A DNA stretch of 64,000 nucleotides from Lysobacteraceae bacterium PS02340 (GTDB lineage Bacteria; Pseudomonadota; Gammaproteobacteria; Xanthomonadales; Xanthomonadaceae), in contig JASCOC010000001.1 in assembly GCA_029959605.1 (NCBI GenBank), positions 248,001-312,000 of the forward strand, in the 5' to 3' direction. Every line of letters begins with the position of its first letter. Within the stretch, counting starts at the first letter, position 1. This document shows positions 49,472-58,469 of the stretch, one piece after another. The notes under the pieces are model-generated. The model saw only the letters and a program-made list of their open reading frames with translations. It did no database searches and had not been told where the DNA came from. The position numbers and the translations under genes are program-made.

Positions 49472-49993
49472 ATGCGGATCGAGACCGAACGCCTGCTGCT
49501 GCGCCCGCACACGATCGAGGATTTCGACGCGCTGCGGACGATGATCCGCGACCCCGAGGTCATGCGGCACATCACCTCGATCGTGCCCAGCGACGAGGAT
49601 GTCTGGAACCGGCTGCTGCGCTACATCGGCCACTGGACCGCGTTCGGCTTCGGCATCTTCGCGGTGGTCGAACGCGAGACCGGCCGCACCATCGGCGGCG
49701 CGGGCTTCGCGGATTTCCGTCGCGACCTCGGAGAGGCGTTCTCCGCCTCGCCCGAAGGCGCGTGGGTGTTCGCGAAGGAAGCGCACGGACGCGGCATCGC
49801 CTCGGAAGCCACGCAGGCGATGCATGACTGGTTCGACGCTCAGCCCTTCGGCGGGCGCAGCGTCTGCATCATCAATCCGGACAACGCGCCGTCGCGGACA
49901 CTGGCGGGCAAGCTCGGCTACGTCGAAACCGGCCCGACGCAGTACCACGACGAGACCATCCTGACCTTCGAGCGCCTGCGACCGCGCGCCTGA
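49472..49993 (+). CDS. GNAT family N-acetyltransferase (RimJ/RimL-like)
   Basis: A 173-residue acetyltransferase: [20 protein letters not shown], central [20 protein letters not shown], and the acetyl-CoA-binding region in [18 protein letters not shown]. Closest to the RimJ/RimL-like branch that acetylates N-termini or small molecules. The ATG at 49472 lies 5 bp after the upstream lipoprotein stop, so they are co-transcribed. Its stop abuts the end of the convergent gene. Confidence 0.87.
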   Translation: MRIETERLLLRPHTIEDFDALRTMIRDPEVMRHITSIVPSDEDVWNRLLRYIGHWTAFGFGIFAVVERETGRTIGGAGFADFRRDLGEAFSASPEGAWVFAKEAHGRGIASEATQAMHDWFDAQPFGGRSVCIINPDNAPSRTLAGKLGYVETGPTQYHDETILTFERLRPRA

Positions 49994-50565
49994 TCAGGCG
50001 TCGCGGCGGCTGTCGTCGCTGCCCAGCGCCTGGTGCTGGAACAGGCACATGCGGATCGCGCTGCGATAGCGGCCATCGCTGAAGAACTCGTCGACCAGCA
50101 CGCCTTCGCGCTGGAAGCCGAGCGACTGGTAGACGTGGATCGCCGCGGCGTTGTCCACGTCGACCAGCAGGAACAGCTTGTAGAGATTGAGCACGCGGAA
50201 CGCGTAGGCGATCGCCAGCGACGTCGCCGGCCGCGCATAGCCGCGGCCCTGGTGCGCGGGCGAGATCATGATCGCGAACTCGGCGCGCCGGTGCAGATGG
50301 TCGATCTCGACCAGCTCCACCATGCCACGCGCGTGTGGCTGCCGTCCTCGACGATGAAGCGGCGTTCGCTCTGGTCATGAATGTGCTTGCGGAACAGCTC
50401 CTCGAGTTCGACGAAGGACTCGTAGGGTTCCTCGAACCAGTAGCTCATCACCGTGCGGTTGTTGTTGAGCTCGTGGACGAAGTGCAGATCGCCGCGTTCG
50501 AGTGGACGCAGCAGGACCGGCGGCTGTTCGCCGGCAGTGGCTGGGGTGGACGCGGTCGCATTCAT
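49994..50565 (-). pseudogene. speG: Spermidine N-acetyltransferase (SpeG-like), frameshifted
   Basis: SpeG acetylates spermidine and spermine. The coding region is split: the 5' part in one frame reads [20 protein letters not shown] to [13 protein letters not shown], and the 3' part, in another frame starting with the ATG at 50323, reads [20 protein letters not shown] through to [13 protein letters not shown]. Joined at about 50325 they match SpeG throughout (VGLVELVEI in E. coli). The junction has GTGGC where GTGGGC would restore the frame, a one-G deletion in a short G run. Either a genuine pseudogene or a sequencing error; the two halves are otherwise intact. Confidence 0.85.
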
Positions 50566-50670
50566 GAGCGCGAGCCTACGCCCCGCCGGTGACAGAGGCG
50601 TGGTGTCGTCACGTCGGCTTTCCGTTTCGCTGCCTAGCCTGCACGTCATCCCCCGCACCAAGGAACCGAC

Positions 50671-50967
50671 ATGCCCATGCTCCGCATCCGCCTCACCGGC
50701 AGCGACGACACCGCACGCGCGGTGATCAATCTTCTGTCGAGCGTGGAGGGCATCGAGCACGTCGAGGAAATCGACGACCTGATGTCGCACATGGACGATG
50801 CCGATTCCAGCTCCGCCGGTCTCAGCGATGTCGCCGGACCGAAGATGCACGAGATCGAAGTCGAAGTCGGCAACCCCTCGACCGAGCGCAAGGTGCGCGA
50901 GGCGATCGAGGCGCTGGCCTTCGATCTCGATGCCGTGGTCGAGTTCGAGACCGAAGAAGAAGGCTGA
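50671..50967 (+). CDS. Small acidic protein, 98 residues, function unknown
   Basis: A compact alpha/beta-looking protein ([20 protein letters not shown], then [20 protein letters not shown], and [20 protein letters not shown]). Strand-helix-strand alternation suggests a ferredoxin-like fold; very acidic at the C-terminus. No family assigned. AAGGA precedes the ATG at good spacing. Confidence 0.7.
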   Translation: MPMLRIRLTGSDDTARAVINLLSSVEGIEHVEEIDDLMSHMDDADSSSAGLSDVAGPKMHEIEVEVGNPSTERKVREAIEALAFDLDAVVEFETEEEG

Positions 50968-51003
50968 GCCCGCACACCCTTCGCAGCGGCGGGCGCGCTG
51001 GAT

Positions 51004-51954
51004 TCAGCTCGCCGCCGGCAGTGCCTCGATCAGCTTGGCCATGCGTTCGCGCTGCGCGGTATCCGGCAGACGGCCCCGGCCGGCGCCCAGATTGTCGATC
51101 AGATTCGAGGCACGACTCGTCGCCGGCGTCGCACACGTGACCGCCGGATGCGACAGCACGAACTTCAGGAAGAACTGGCCCCACGTGGCCGCATCGAACT
51201 CCGCCGCCCAGTCCGGCACCGGCGTTTCGCCGACCCGACGCCACAGCCGCGTCCGTCCGAACGGCGCATACACCAGCACGCCGATACCGCGTTCGGCGGC
51301 CAGCGGCAGGATCGTCTCTTCGACGTCGCGGTTGTCGATCGCGTAATCCACGCCGATGAAATCCAACGGCTCGTTGCGCATCGTGTCGATCAGCTTCGGA
51401 TACGCCGGCTTGCTGGTCGAGGTGACACCGATGTAGCGCACGCGCTTTGCGTCTTTCAGTTCCTTGAGGATGCCGAGCTGGGTGGGCACGTCCCCGAGGT
51501 TGTGCACCTGGATCAGATCGATCGTGTCGCGGCCCAGGCGCCCGAACGAAGCTTCGATCTGCGCGCGCGCCGCGGCCGGGTCGGCCTTTGCATCCGCTTC
51601 GCGACCGGCGACGTTGACCTTGGTCGCCCAGAACACACGATCGGCGATGCCGAGGGTCTGCACGGCCTTGCCGGCGACTTCTTCCGACGCGCCGTAGCTG
51701 GGCGCGGTGTCGAACACGGCGCCGCCCTGATCGACCAGCGTGCGCAGGACTTCATTGAGCGCGGATGCATCGTCGCGCGCGGTCGACGAGAACGTCGCCG
51801 AGCTGCCGAGACCGACGACGGGAATGCGCTGGCCGCTCGACGGAATCGGCCGCGTCAGCATCGGCGCGGGCGTGGCGGCGAACAGCGTGCCGGGCAATGC
51901 CAGCGACAGGCCGGCACCAAGTGAGAGTTTCAGGGCATCGCGACGGGTGACCAT
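51004..51954 (-). CDS. Tat-exported aldo/keto reductase
   Basis: A 316-residue protein with a twin-arginine signal (VTRRDALKLSLGAGLSLALP) followed by an aldo/keto reductase barrel. Catalytic tetrad is visible: Asp and Tyr in FDTAPSYGASEE, Lys in FWATKVN, His in DLIQVHNLGD. Export of a folded NADPH-type enzyme to the periplasm is unusual but known for some family members. AAGGAGG before the ATG. Substrate unknown. Confidence 0.88.
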   Translation of the reverse strand: MVTRRDALKLSLGAGLSLALPGTLFAATPAPMLTRPIPSSGQRIPVVGLGSSATFSSTARDDASALNEVLRTLVDQGGAVFDTAPSYGASEEVAGKAVQTLGIADRVFWATKVNVAGREADAKADPAAARAQIEASFGRLGRDTIDLIQVHNLGDVPTQLGILKELKDAKRVRYIGVTSTSKPAYPKLIDTMRNEPLDFIGVDYAIDNRDVEETILPLAAERGIGVLVYAPFGRTRLWRRVGETPVPDWAAEFDAATWGQFFLKFVLSHPAVTCATPATSRASNLIDNLGAGRGRLPDTAQRERMAKLIEALPAAS

Positions 51955-52109
51955 GGCGTCCTCCTTGCATGGATGGCGCAGGCGAAGGCCTGCGTCGTGA
52001 ACCGGCGCGGTATCGGAATTGCGCTGCGCGCCCGGAATGCCGGCATGACCTGCGGCGTCCCGAGTCTGCAATAGCCCGACGCCTCGGGCAACCGACGCGC
52101 TTGATGCGA

Positions 52110-52907
52110 TCAGCCGCGGCGACGTCGCCGCCACAGCGCGCGCAGCAGGGCGAACAGCGCGACACCGACGATCGCCAACGGGAACAGGAACGCGGTCGCG
52201 CGGATCGTCCAGGCGGTGCCGGTGGCGAGCGTACCGCCGAACTCGCGGAACGCCATCGCGATCTCGCTGCGACCCTGCTCGCCGTCGCGTGCGCGCAACT
52301 GAATCGTCAGCAGTTGCGTGTCGATGCGGCGGCGATGCTGGGCGCCATCGCGACGTGCGGCCTCGATCTGCGCTTCGGTTGCGGCGATGCGCTCCGACAG
52401 GGCGATCATGTCGGCCACCGACAGATCGCGCCGCGCTTCGAACGCCTGCAGCCGCGCCATCTCCTTCGTCAGCCGGTCCTGCTCGGTGGTGTTGTCGCGC
52501 ACGACGACGGCGAGATCCTCCGCGCGCGTGCTGCGCTCGCCAGCCTCGCCACCCTCGCCGGCCAGCGCGATCATCGGTTCGATGCCCGCGGGCGCCATGC
52601 GCAGCACCGCACGCGCGGACGGGCGATCGCCGGCCGACTGCTGTGCTTCGATCAGCGTGCACGCACTGAAGCGTGCATCGCGGCACGCGGCTTGGATTGC
52701 CTGCAGGCGCGGCACGATCATCGCCCCGTCCAACTGCACACCGACGCTGTGCTCGTAGGCCAGCAGCGCATCGGCGTTTTCTGCCTGCGCGGCGGCGCCC
52801 TCTGTATAGGCCATGCCGTCCGAATATGCGTTTGGATTCGAGCAACCGGTGGTCAGCGCGCCTGAGAGCGCGAGCACGCCGATCCAACGCAGTCGCACAC
52901 GACTCAC
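52110..52907 (-). CDS. DUF4349 lipoprotein
   Basis: A 265-residue lipoprotein (lipobox ALTTGC, Cys22) of the DUF4349 family: a long coiled coil (about 145-190; LTKEMARLQAFEARRDLSVA) and a C-terminal membrane helix (TAFLFPLAIVGVALFALLRA) followed by Arg-rich tail. The family is widespread, of unknown function, perhaps envelope-spanning. The ATG overlaps the GFA gene by 4 bp, so it is the last gene of the long operon. Confidence 0.85.
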   Translation of the reverse strand: MSRVRLRWIGVLALSGALTTGCSNPNAYSDGMAYTEGAAAQAENADALLAYEHSVGVQLDGAMIVPRLQAIQAACRDARFSACTLIEAQQSAGDRPSARAVLRMAPAGIEPMIALAGEGGEAGERSTRAEDLAVVVRDNTTEQDRLTKEMARLQAFEARRDLSVADMIALSERIAATEAQIEAARRDGAQHRRRIDTQLLTIQLRARDGEQGRSEIAMAFREFGGTLATGTAWTIRATAFLFPLAIVGVALFALLRALWRRRRRG

Positions 52908-53248
52908 AGGCTGGCTCCATTAATCTGCACGATCTTCAGCGCCGCGAGATCGATCCCGTCGACGCAGCGCACATTGATGCAGGCCATCTCCACACCATCC
53001 GAACCGACGCCGCGGCTGTACGGCGCGATGCCGCAGGTGCCGCAGAAGTGATGCGCGATGTTGTGCGTGTTGAAGCGATAGGTCTGCAGCGTACCGCTGC
53101 CGGTTTCGCGCAGGGCGTCTGCCGCCGCGAACGCCAGCAGGCCACCCCGCCGACGACACATCGAGCAGTTGCAGTCGTAGACCTCGGCGATCTCGCCGTC
53201 CAGTTCGAACGCCAGGCTGCCGCAGTGGCAGCGCCCCGTATGCGCCAT
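52904..53248 (-). CDS. GFA (glutathione-dependent formaldehyde-activating) family protein
   Basis: A 114-residue zinc-binding protein: CHCGSLAFEL, CNCSMCRRRGG and CGTCGI carry the seven or so cysteines of the Gfa/CENP-V fold. Most members are not formaldehyde-activating enzymes; the real reaction is unknown. 27 bp after the large membrane protein gene. Confidence 0.88.
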   Translation of the reverse strand: MAHTGRCHCGSLAFELDGEIAEVYDCNCSMCRRRGGLLAFAAADALRETGSGTLQTYRFNTHNIAHHFCGTCGIAPYSRGVGSDGVEMACINVRCVDGIDLAALKIVQINGASL

Positions 53249-53275
53249 CGTCGTCTCTCCGGTTGTGCGCCGGGA

Positions 53276-55090
53276 TTATGCGCCTGCGAAGGGCGCCGGC
53301 ACCCGGCGACGACCGACGCGCGCACGGCCGAGTGACCACAGCGCAGCGATGACGCACAGCCAGGCGAGCAACCACGGCCAGGCGCGGCCGGGGCGTGTCG
53401 CCTGCATCGTGCCGACGGTCGCGTCCGACGCGCGCACCAGCGCCTGCGTCGCGCGCTGCAACGCAGCGACGTGGAGACCGGCGGCGTCGCCTTCTGCCCG
53501 GACCAGGACCGGCCAGCTGCCGGCGGCAGTGTCGATGCGATGCCAGCCCGCCACCGTCGGCCAGATGCCGGCGCAGCCGTTTGCGGTGGGATCGGGGATC
53601 GGCGCGATCGTCGTGCCGTCGGGCGCCTGGACACGGGCCCCGGCGTCCAGGCCACAGACCGTCGAACGCGTGCCGACACGGAACTCGCCGTCGAATCGCG
53701 GCGGCTGCGCGTCGCCAGCGCGCGCGAGCGTGCCCGCCCAGCCACTCCACAATCCTGCATGCAGATCCGCGCGACCGGACAGCGGCAGTTGCCAACTGTC
53801 GGCCAGCGTGACCACGCCCAGCCGCCCCTGCCCGACGGCCTGCCAGCGCATCATCCCGGGCGGTCCGTCCCCCTGCCCCGGTGCACCACCGGACAGCGGC
53901 AGATACGTGAGCGTGGGGGCGGCTTCGCCAGCCAGCGCAGGATCGAAAGGCGCGTCGTCGCTGCCCGGCCCCATCCAGGCACGCAGACGCGCGACATCGT
54001 CGGGGCCGATGTCCGGCTGCCAGTCGACAGCGCGTCCGGCCTCGACCGTCAGACCGGCGCCGCGCAGCCAGCCACGCAGCGCCGCGGATGGCGTCTGCGG
54101 CGCATGGATCAGCACGCCCAGCCCCCCGCGCACGGCCGTCAGCAACGACGCACGCGCACCGGCGCCGAGGCCGTCCCAGGCGCGCGCGTCGAGCAGCACC
54201 AGATCCTGCGCGGCGAGCGATGCGGCATCGAAGGCCGGCGCATCGCCCACGCCCGCGCCGCCGCCGAAGCTCGTCCGCCAGCGCAGGGTGAAGCCGGCAT
54301 CCTCGGCCCAACGACGCAGTGCGCGCATGTCCGGATTCGGAGCGCCTGCGATCAGCAGCACGCGCAGCGGCGCTGCCGCGTCGACGATCACCGGCACCTC
54401 CGCGCGCTCGATCTCGCGCGCGTCCGCGTCGTACACGACGACATCGAACGGGGTCGCGCCGGCATCGCGCGCGGTCGCCCCCAGCCGGACACGTCCGGTG
54501 TCGTCGGTCTCCGCACTGGACACGAGGCGCCCTGCGGGATCCATCAGCGAGACGCGTGCCCCCGCTAGACCCGCCACGCGGCCCTGCACGTCGAAGCGCG
54601 CACCGGCGCCGATGTGATCCGGTGCGACGAGTTTGACGAGTCCGGGCGGCGCGTCGGCCCGCACGACACGCAGCGCGCGACCATCGACCGCATCGCGATC
54701 CCGCGCCTCGAGTCCATGTCCGACGACGACCAGTGCGCGCGCATCGGGATGCCGACGCAGCGCGGTCGCCAGATCCGGCATGCGTTCGGCACCCGGCGGC
54801 GCATCGCCGGATTCCGGCAAGGCCACGACGGTCTCGGCCGCCGGCACCGCGAGCCCATCCGCGCCGGCCGTCAGCACGACCAGCGTGCCGCGCTCGACCG
54901 CGACGGGCGGCGGCAACAGGCCGCGATACAGCAGGCACGTCGACGCCAGTGTCAGCGCGACGAGCACGCACGTGCGCCACACGGCAGGCCGTGCATCGGA
55001 CATCGCGCGCAAATGGCCCACGACCAGCCGCAGCACGGCAAACGCGGCGCCGACGACGAGCACGACGAGCAGCCAGCGATCCGGGGTCAT
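53276..55090 (-). CDS. Large membrane protein, Bat-cluster associated, glutamine-amidotransferase-like
   Basis: A 604-residue protein with two N-terminal membrane helices, a large middle region (GARFDVQGRVAGLAGARVSL Ig-like; then PLRVLLIAGAPNPDMRALRR and LVLLDARAWDGLGAGARASL, a class I glutamine amidotransferase-like Rossmann part without a clear catalytic Cys) and a C-terminal membrane helix (WPWLLAWLCVIAALWSLG). Known in MoxR/DUF58/BatA clusters as an uncharacterised membrane protein. ATG overlaps the DUF4175 gene. Confidence 0.75.
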   Translation of the reverse strand: MTPDRWLLVVLVVGAAFAVLRLVVGHLRAMSDARPAVWRTCVLVALTLASTCLLYRGLLPPPVAVERGTLVVLTAGADGLAVPAAETVVALPESGDAPPGAERMPDLATALRRHPDARALVVVGHGLEARDRDAVDGRALRVVRADAPPGLVKLVAPDHIGAGARFDVQGRVAGLAGARVSLMDPAGRLVSSAETDDTGRVRLGATARDAGATPFDVVVYDADAREIERAEVPVIVDAAAPLRVLLIAGAPNPDMRALRRWAEDAGFTLRWRTSFGGGAGVGDAPAFDAASLAAQDLVLLDARAWDGLGAGARASLLTAVRGGLGVLIHAPQTPSAALRGWLRGAGLTVEAGRAVDWQPDIGPDDVARLRAWMGPGSDDAPFDPALAGEAAPTLTYLPLSGGAPGQGDGPPGMMRWQAVGQGRLGVVTLADSWQLPLSGRADLHAGLWSGWAGTLARAGDAQPPRFDGEFRVGTRSTVCGLDAGARVQAPDGTTIAPIPDPTANGCAGIWPTVAGWHRIDTAAGSWPVLVRAEGDAAGLHVAALQRATQALVRASDATVGTMQATRPGRAWPWLLAWLCVIAALWSLGRARVGRRRVPAPFAGA

Positions 55091-57324
55091 GGGGCGTCTT
55101 CCTGCAACGCGTCGAGATAACGCGCGCCCATCGCATCCGGCGCTGCACGGCGCGCGGGCGCCGGCAACGGCCGCTGCAGCACGCGCCACAGCTGTCCGCG
55201 CAGTGCCTGTCGGCAGTCGGCGCAGGCCGCGTCGCGGCGCAGCGCATCGACCGCGGCCAGCAACGCGAGCGGATCGTCGACCTGGCGTGGATGCGCCTGC
55301 GCCCAGCCGATCAACGCATCGAGATCCGGCGCATCGTGCCAGGCGAGCGCGCGCCAGGCATTCGCGGGTGCGGCGTCGGTGTCCACGTCCGGTGCGGGCG
55401 CAGCGCGCGGCGCGATGCCGTCGCGGTCGCCACCGAGGCGTCGTGTGGGATCGACGGGTGGCAGCGAGGACCCCACCCGCGCCAGATAGATGCGATCGGC
55501 TTCCTGCACCTGCTTGATCAGTTCGAGCGCGCGGTTGGCATGCGGCAGCGCCTCGCGCGGCGCGGCCTGGCGCAGATGCAGTTCCGACTGCCACATCGCC
55601 TGCAGCGCGCCGCGCAGGATCTCGCGCGTCTTCGGGTCGAGCAGTGTCGCCGCTTCGGGCAGATCATGGGTGTGGCCGAACGTCGCCAGCACATCGTCGG
55701 CGCGGCCGAAGGTCATGGCGTCCTGCGGCGCGTGATCGTGGTCGTGATCCGCGTGCGCGGCCGCGCCCTGTGCGGCGGGTGCATCGTCGTGCGCGTGATC
55801 GTCATCGTCGTGCGTGTCCACCGGTGGCGTATCGGTTTGGCCGAAGTCGTCGATCGGCAACGGCTTGCGCGGCGGTGGAGGCGGCGCCTGCGCATCGTCG
55901 GTCGGCGGCGGACGCGGCCCGCCTTCCGACTCCTCACCGAGGAACTGCCCATAGCGCAGACGCAGGATGCGCTGGTCCACGCCGAGCGCATCGGAACGTC
56001 CTTCGAAGGCGCTGCGCGCGATGCGCGGCTGCTCGGCGATCAGGGCTTCGGCATCGATGATGATCTGGCGCTGGCTGCGGAAGTACGCGGGCAGCACGTC
56101 GCGCGCGAGTCCTTCGAGCCCATCCGCATCGACCGGCGTCGGCGGTGGCCAGCGCAGGATCAGGCTGGCGCTGCGGGCACGTTGCGGTTCGGGCGCGCGG
56201 GTGTCGCGCACTTCGAGCTGGGCGACGAGATCGCCGCTCTCCTCCAGTCCGAGTGCGACCGGGTCGAGCGTCGTCGCGAATGTCATCGCGCGCGGATCGC
56301 CGCGTCCACGCAGCGGCATGGTGCGGTCCTCGAACGTGATCGCCTCGCCGCTGCCACGCGTCACCGTGATCCGCAGCTGCGCGTCCGGCGCGACGCCGTG
56401 ATCGTCACTGGCTTCGAAGACCAGCGACCAAGCGCGCTGTCCGCGCGTATAGGTCGACAGCGTCTCCTCCGGCGTGCGCACCCGCACTTCGGGCGGCCGG
56501 TCCGGCACCGCGTCCAGCCGCCACGGCTGCGCGCGCGCCAGGATGTGATCGGTGTCGCCGTCGACGGCGATGCGGTACAGCCAGGACTGGTCGAGCCGCA
56601 GTGTCGCGACCCAGTTCTCGCCGTCGCGTACGAACACGATCTCGCTGTCGTCGTGCAGGCGCAGCGCGACACCTTGCGGCTGCGGGGCGAAGCGCAGGGT
56701 CCAGCGCAAGGTCGCGCCGACCGGTGCCTGCGCGTCGAGTTCGGTCTGCGTGCGCACTGCCTGACCGGTGTAGGCCGGCGCATTGATACGGAGCGACTGC
56801 GACTGCAAAACCGGCGTGCCGCGTGTCGCGGCCGCACGCGACGTCGCCTGCGTCTGCGCATCCGCATGCGACGTGGTCGGCGGCCACCACAAGGCCGCAG
56901 CGGCGAGAAGCGCGCCCGACACCCAGGCCACCGCGATCGCGCGCTTCGGCAACGGTGCAGGTGCCGGAATCCACGGCGTCGCCGCGAGTCGCGCCTGCAG
57001 ACGCGACTGTTGCAACCGCTGCAGCGCACCGAGCGCCTCTGGGCGTGCGAACACGAGCGCGGCGCTGTCGTCCATGTCGGCGCGGTCCGCGTCCAGGCGT
57101 CGTGTCAGCCATGCGCGATCGAAGCGCGCCCTGCGCCGAGACGCCAGCCACGCGACGATCACCGCACCCACCAGCGCGATACTGGCCGCGAACGGCACGC
57201 CCGCGAGTCGCCACGCCAGCGCTGCAATGCCCGCGACCAGCGGCAGCGCGATCAGCAGCACGATGGCGGCTGCGCGTCGACGTGCAACATCCAGCGTGCG
57301 GGTCAGCTGCGCGATGACGCTCAT
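55087..57324 (-). CDS. DUF4175 family membrane protein with His/Asp-rich insert
   Basis: A 745-residue protein: two or three N-terminal membrane helices (about 20-60, 130-147), a beta-rich periplasmic region (LRINAPAYTGQAVRTQTELD) and a long helical C-terminal part. Residues 503-534 are exceptionally rich in His and Asp (THDDDDHAHDD and HADHDHDH), a likely metal-binding loop. Belongs to the DUF4175 group found in MoxR clusters. Overlaps neighbours on both sides by ATGA. Confidence 0.82.
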   Translation of the reverse strand: MSVIAQLTRTLDVARRRAAAIVLLIALPLVAGIAALAWRLAGVPFAASIALVGAVIVAWLASRRRARFDRAWLTRRLDADRADMDDSAALVFARPEALGALQRLQQSRLQARLAATPWIPAPAPLPKRAIAVAWVSGALLAAAALWWPPTTSHADAQTQATSRAAATRGTPVLQSQSLRINAPAYTGQAVRTQTELDAQAPVGATLRWTLRFAPQPQGVALRLHDDSEIVFVRDGENWVATLRLDQSWLYRIAVDGDTDHILARAQPWRLDAVPDRPPEVRVRTPEETLSTYTRGQRAWSLVFEASDDHGVAPDAQLRITVTRGSGEAITFEDRTMPLRGRGDPRAMTFATTLDPVALGLEESGDLVAQLEVRDTRAPEPQRARSASLILRWPPPTPVDADGLEGLARDVLPAYFRSQRQIIIDAEALIAEQPRIARSAFEGRSDALGVDQRILRLRYGQFLGEESEGGPRPPPTDDAQAPPPPPRKPLPIDDFGQTDTPPVDTHDDDDHAHDDAPAAQGAAAHADHDHDHAPQDAMTFGRADDVLATFGHTHDLPEAATLLDPKTREILRGALQAMWQSELHLRQAAPREALPHANRALELIKQVQEADRIYLARVGSSLPPVDPTRRLGGDRDGIAPRAAPAPDVDTDAAPANAWRALAWHDAPDLDALIGWAQAHPRQVDDPLALLAAVDALRRDAACADCRQALRGQLWRVLQRPLPAPARRAAPDAMGARYLDALQEDAP

Positions 57325-58469
57325 GCCGCGTGATTCCGACGTGGCGCCGCGGCCATCCAGCGCTCCAGCGCGAATGCCAGCGCAACGAGCAGCGCCCACC
57401 ACGGCCGCAGATCCCGCGGTGTCGGCGGCCAGGCATCGGCGCCGGTCGACGGCGTCAGATCCCCGGCCGCGATGCGCCGCGGCGCGGGCGGCGGCTGCAG
57501 CAGATCGCGCAGGCGCGACGGGAATGCGGGATCGAGCAGGCCGGGCATCGTCGCCGGGTCGACGGCCTGCGCGAAACGTAAACAGACCCCTTCGGCGCAC
57601 CTGCCGCGCTCGAAAAGCGGGGCGCCGTCCGCGGTCTGCTGCAGCGGCTGCCAGTCGATGTCGTCGCGCGGCGCATCCGGACCCAACAGCAGCACACGGC
57701 CGGCACGTCCGGCCAGCAACGCGGCGGGCGGCGCGGACGCGCCCCACCACACGGCAATCGCATCCGCGCGCGGCGCATCGTCGGCGTTCGCGATGCGCAA
57801 CGCATCGGCATCATCGGGGCGCCACGCGCGTGCGACGGCGCGCAGCACGCGCAGGGCCGGATCGTCGGCGGCGATCCCGAAGACATCGAGACGCGGCGGC
57901 AGGATCGGCGTCGCATCCGTGCCAGTCGCATCGCCGGAGACGATGCGCCAGTCGACCGGCCGTGACAGCACGATGCGGCCGCCGTCCGCACCATCGACCG
58001 TATCCGGGACCAGCACCGTCAGGGCGGTGCCGACCGGTGCGGTCATGTCCAGCTCGCGCAACAGGCTGGCGACACTGGCGCCGCTGTCCGCGGGCACGGC
58101 GTCGCGTCCCACTTCGGGAAAGCCCGGCGCGAGCCAACGGGGCGCGAGCGCGCCTTCTTCGATTGGCGGCAGCGCCCCGTCGGCGACGCCGGGCACGACG
58201 ACGGTCCAGCGCGCCGGCGCGGTCTCGCCGTGCAGCACCGGCCACGCCAGCCACAGCGCAAGCAGTGCCAGCAGCAGCAGCCGCACCAGCAACAGCGGCC
58301 AGTCGTCGAAGCGCAGGCGACGTCGCGGCTTCGGCCGCTCGCGCAGCCAGCGCAACGCGGCGAACGGCGTGGGCCGCGTCGCATCGCGGCGCGCCAGATG
58401 CAGCAGCAGCGGCAACAGCAGTGCGACCAGCGTCGCGAGCGCGGCAGGCGCGAGCAGACCGACACTCAT
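57321..58469 (-). CDS. BatA N-terminal domain (aerotolerance-type) membrane protein
   Basis: A 382-residue protein starting with the BatA-N signature (LAPAALATLVALLLPLLLHLARR, then RPTPFAALRWLRERPKPRRR and a second membrane helix) and ending in a membrane helix (WWALLVALAFALERWMAA). It lacks a VWA domain with metal site. Overlaps both neighbours by 4 bp. Confidence 0.85.
   Translation of the reverse strand: MSVGLLAPAALATLVALLLPLLLHLARRDATRPTPFAALRWLRERPKPRRRLRFDDWPLLLVRLLLLALLALWLAWPVLHGETAPARWTVVVPGVADGALPPIEEGALAPRWLAPGFPEVGRDAVPADSGASVASLLRELDMTAPVGTALTVLVPDTVDGADGGRIVLSRPVDWRIVSGDATGTDATPILPPRLDVFGIAADDPALRVLRAVARAWRPDDADALRIANADDAPRADAIAVWWGASAPPAALLAGRAGRVLLLGPDAPRDDIDWQPLQQTADGAPLFERGRCAEGVCLRFAQAVDPATMPGLLDPAFPSRLRDLLQPPPAPRRIAAGDLTPSTGADAWPPTPRDLRPWWALLVALAFALERWMAAAPRRNHAA

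Noticed and set aside
55087-57750. N-terminally extended start for the DUF4175 gene
   Set aside because: The extension overlaps the BatA-like gene by over 400 bp, while ATG 57324 gives a 4-bp ATGA overlap and a membrane helix at the N-terminus.
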